Assembly: GCA_007133055.1 (NCBI GenBank)
Contig: SLNM01000287.1
Coordinates: 1-7,146 of the forward strand
Reading direction: 5' to 3'
Length of the DNA: 7,146 nucleotides
Origin: Lentisphaeria bacterium
GTDB lineage: Bacteria; Verrucomicrobiota; Lentisphaeria; Oligosphaerales; PUNB01
Positions within the stretch are counted from its first letter, which is position 1, and every line of letters begins with the position of its first letter. The notes under the pieces were generated by a model that ran no database searches, was not told where the DNA came from, and was given only the letters and a program-made list of their open reading frames with translations. The position numbers and the translations under genes were made by a program. Shown here piece by piece: positions 7,019 to 7,146 of the stretch.

Positions 7019-7047
7019 GCCGAATTCGCATGAATTAATCAGGCTAG
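7019..7047. repeat. Single end (copy C) of the palindromic element family
   Basis: Positions 7019-7043 are identical over 25 bp to the right end of copy A (3733-3757) and are followed by CTAG (7044-7047), the same 4 bp that flank copy B. Its terminal 15 bp (7029-7043) are the exact reverse complement of the left end of copy B (6511-6525). No left end matching copy A is found in the preceding bases, so this is either a solo end left by a deletion or the far end of a larger unit starting at 6511. It lies about 80 bp upstream of the yebC-like start. Confidence 0.75.
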
Positions 7048-7125
7048 CGACCCGTTGAAGACTTGGAAGCTTTGGATGGTTGAGTTCAGAAAAACGGGAA
7101 AACTTTAGCGAGCAGAGATTATACC

Positions 7126-7146
7126 ATGTCAGGTCACAATAAATGG
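7126..7146 (+). CDS. yebC: YebC/TACO1-family protein, N-terminal 7 codons only
   Basis: The last 21 bases read MSGHNKW in frame from ATG 7126, and the gene runs off the window. (A/S)GH(S/N)KW directly after the initiator Met is the characteristic start of the YebC/PmpR/TACO1 family, described first as DNA-binding regulators and more recently as ribosome-associated factors that help translate difficult proline-rich stretches. A weak purine run agaga (7114-7118) lies 7 nt upstream. The identification rests on seven residues, so it is strong for so short a peptide but cannot be confirmed inside the window. Confidence 0.65.

Noticed and set aside
3697..7047. CRISPR array from repeated short sequences
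   Set aside because: The copies are few, irregularly spaced, in both orientations and separated by genes, with no regular spacers.

Overview
The window is a GC-rich bacterial chromosome segment with complete housekeeping genes, one sulfatase and a divergent uroporphyrinogen-decarboxylase-like (URO-D-like) gene. The mix of a plant-like acetolactate synthase, an S1-type sulfatase and a non-heme URO-D paralogue is typical of the PVC superphylum (Lentisphaerota, Kiritimatiellota or Verrucomicrobiota). That placement is inferred from gene content and protein style, not from a marker gene.

Layout. Positions 1-1841 (minus strand) hold a DUF255 / YyaL-type thioredoxin-domain protein that runs off the left edge; 613 codons are visible with no stop. 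A 90-bp divergent spacer follows, with a good sigma70-type promoter and a 12-bp tandem duplication of the ribosome-binding region. It leads into ilvB (1932-3662, plus), the acetolactate synthase large subunit. A 131-bp gap then carries a small transposon-like palindromic element. After it come a cytoplasmic-looking sulfatase (3794-5212, GTG start) and, 33 bp later, a URO-D-superfamily protein (5246-6460); these two probably share a transcript. The final ~690 bp are mostly non-coding and contain a second, larger copy of the palindromic element (6507-6689) and a single end of a third (7019-7047). The last 21 bases encode MSGHNKW, the N-terminal signature of a YebC/TACO1-family protein.

How things fit. 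IlvB makes the first common intermediate of branched-chain amino acid synthesis; no small regulatory subunit gene lies beside it. The sulfatase and URO-D-like pair could work on a sulfated, perhaps O-methylated, organic compound or sugar inside the cell, but no substrate is shown by the sequence. The most distinctive structure is the repeat family: terminal inverted repeats beginning CCTGA and ending TCAGG, apparent 4-bp target duplications (ATAG at one copy, CTAG at another), opposite orientations, and in the large copy an almost end-to-end palindrome of 175 bp centred on a 5-nt loop. It looks like a non-autonomous, MITE-like element family.
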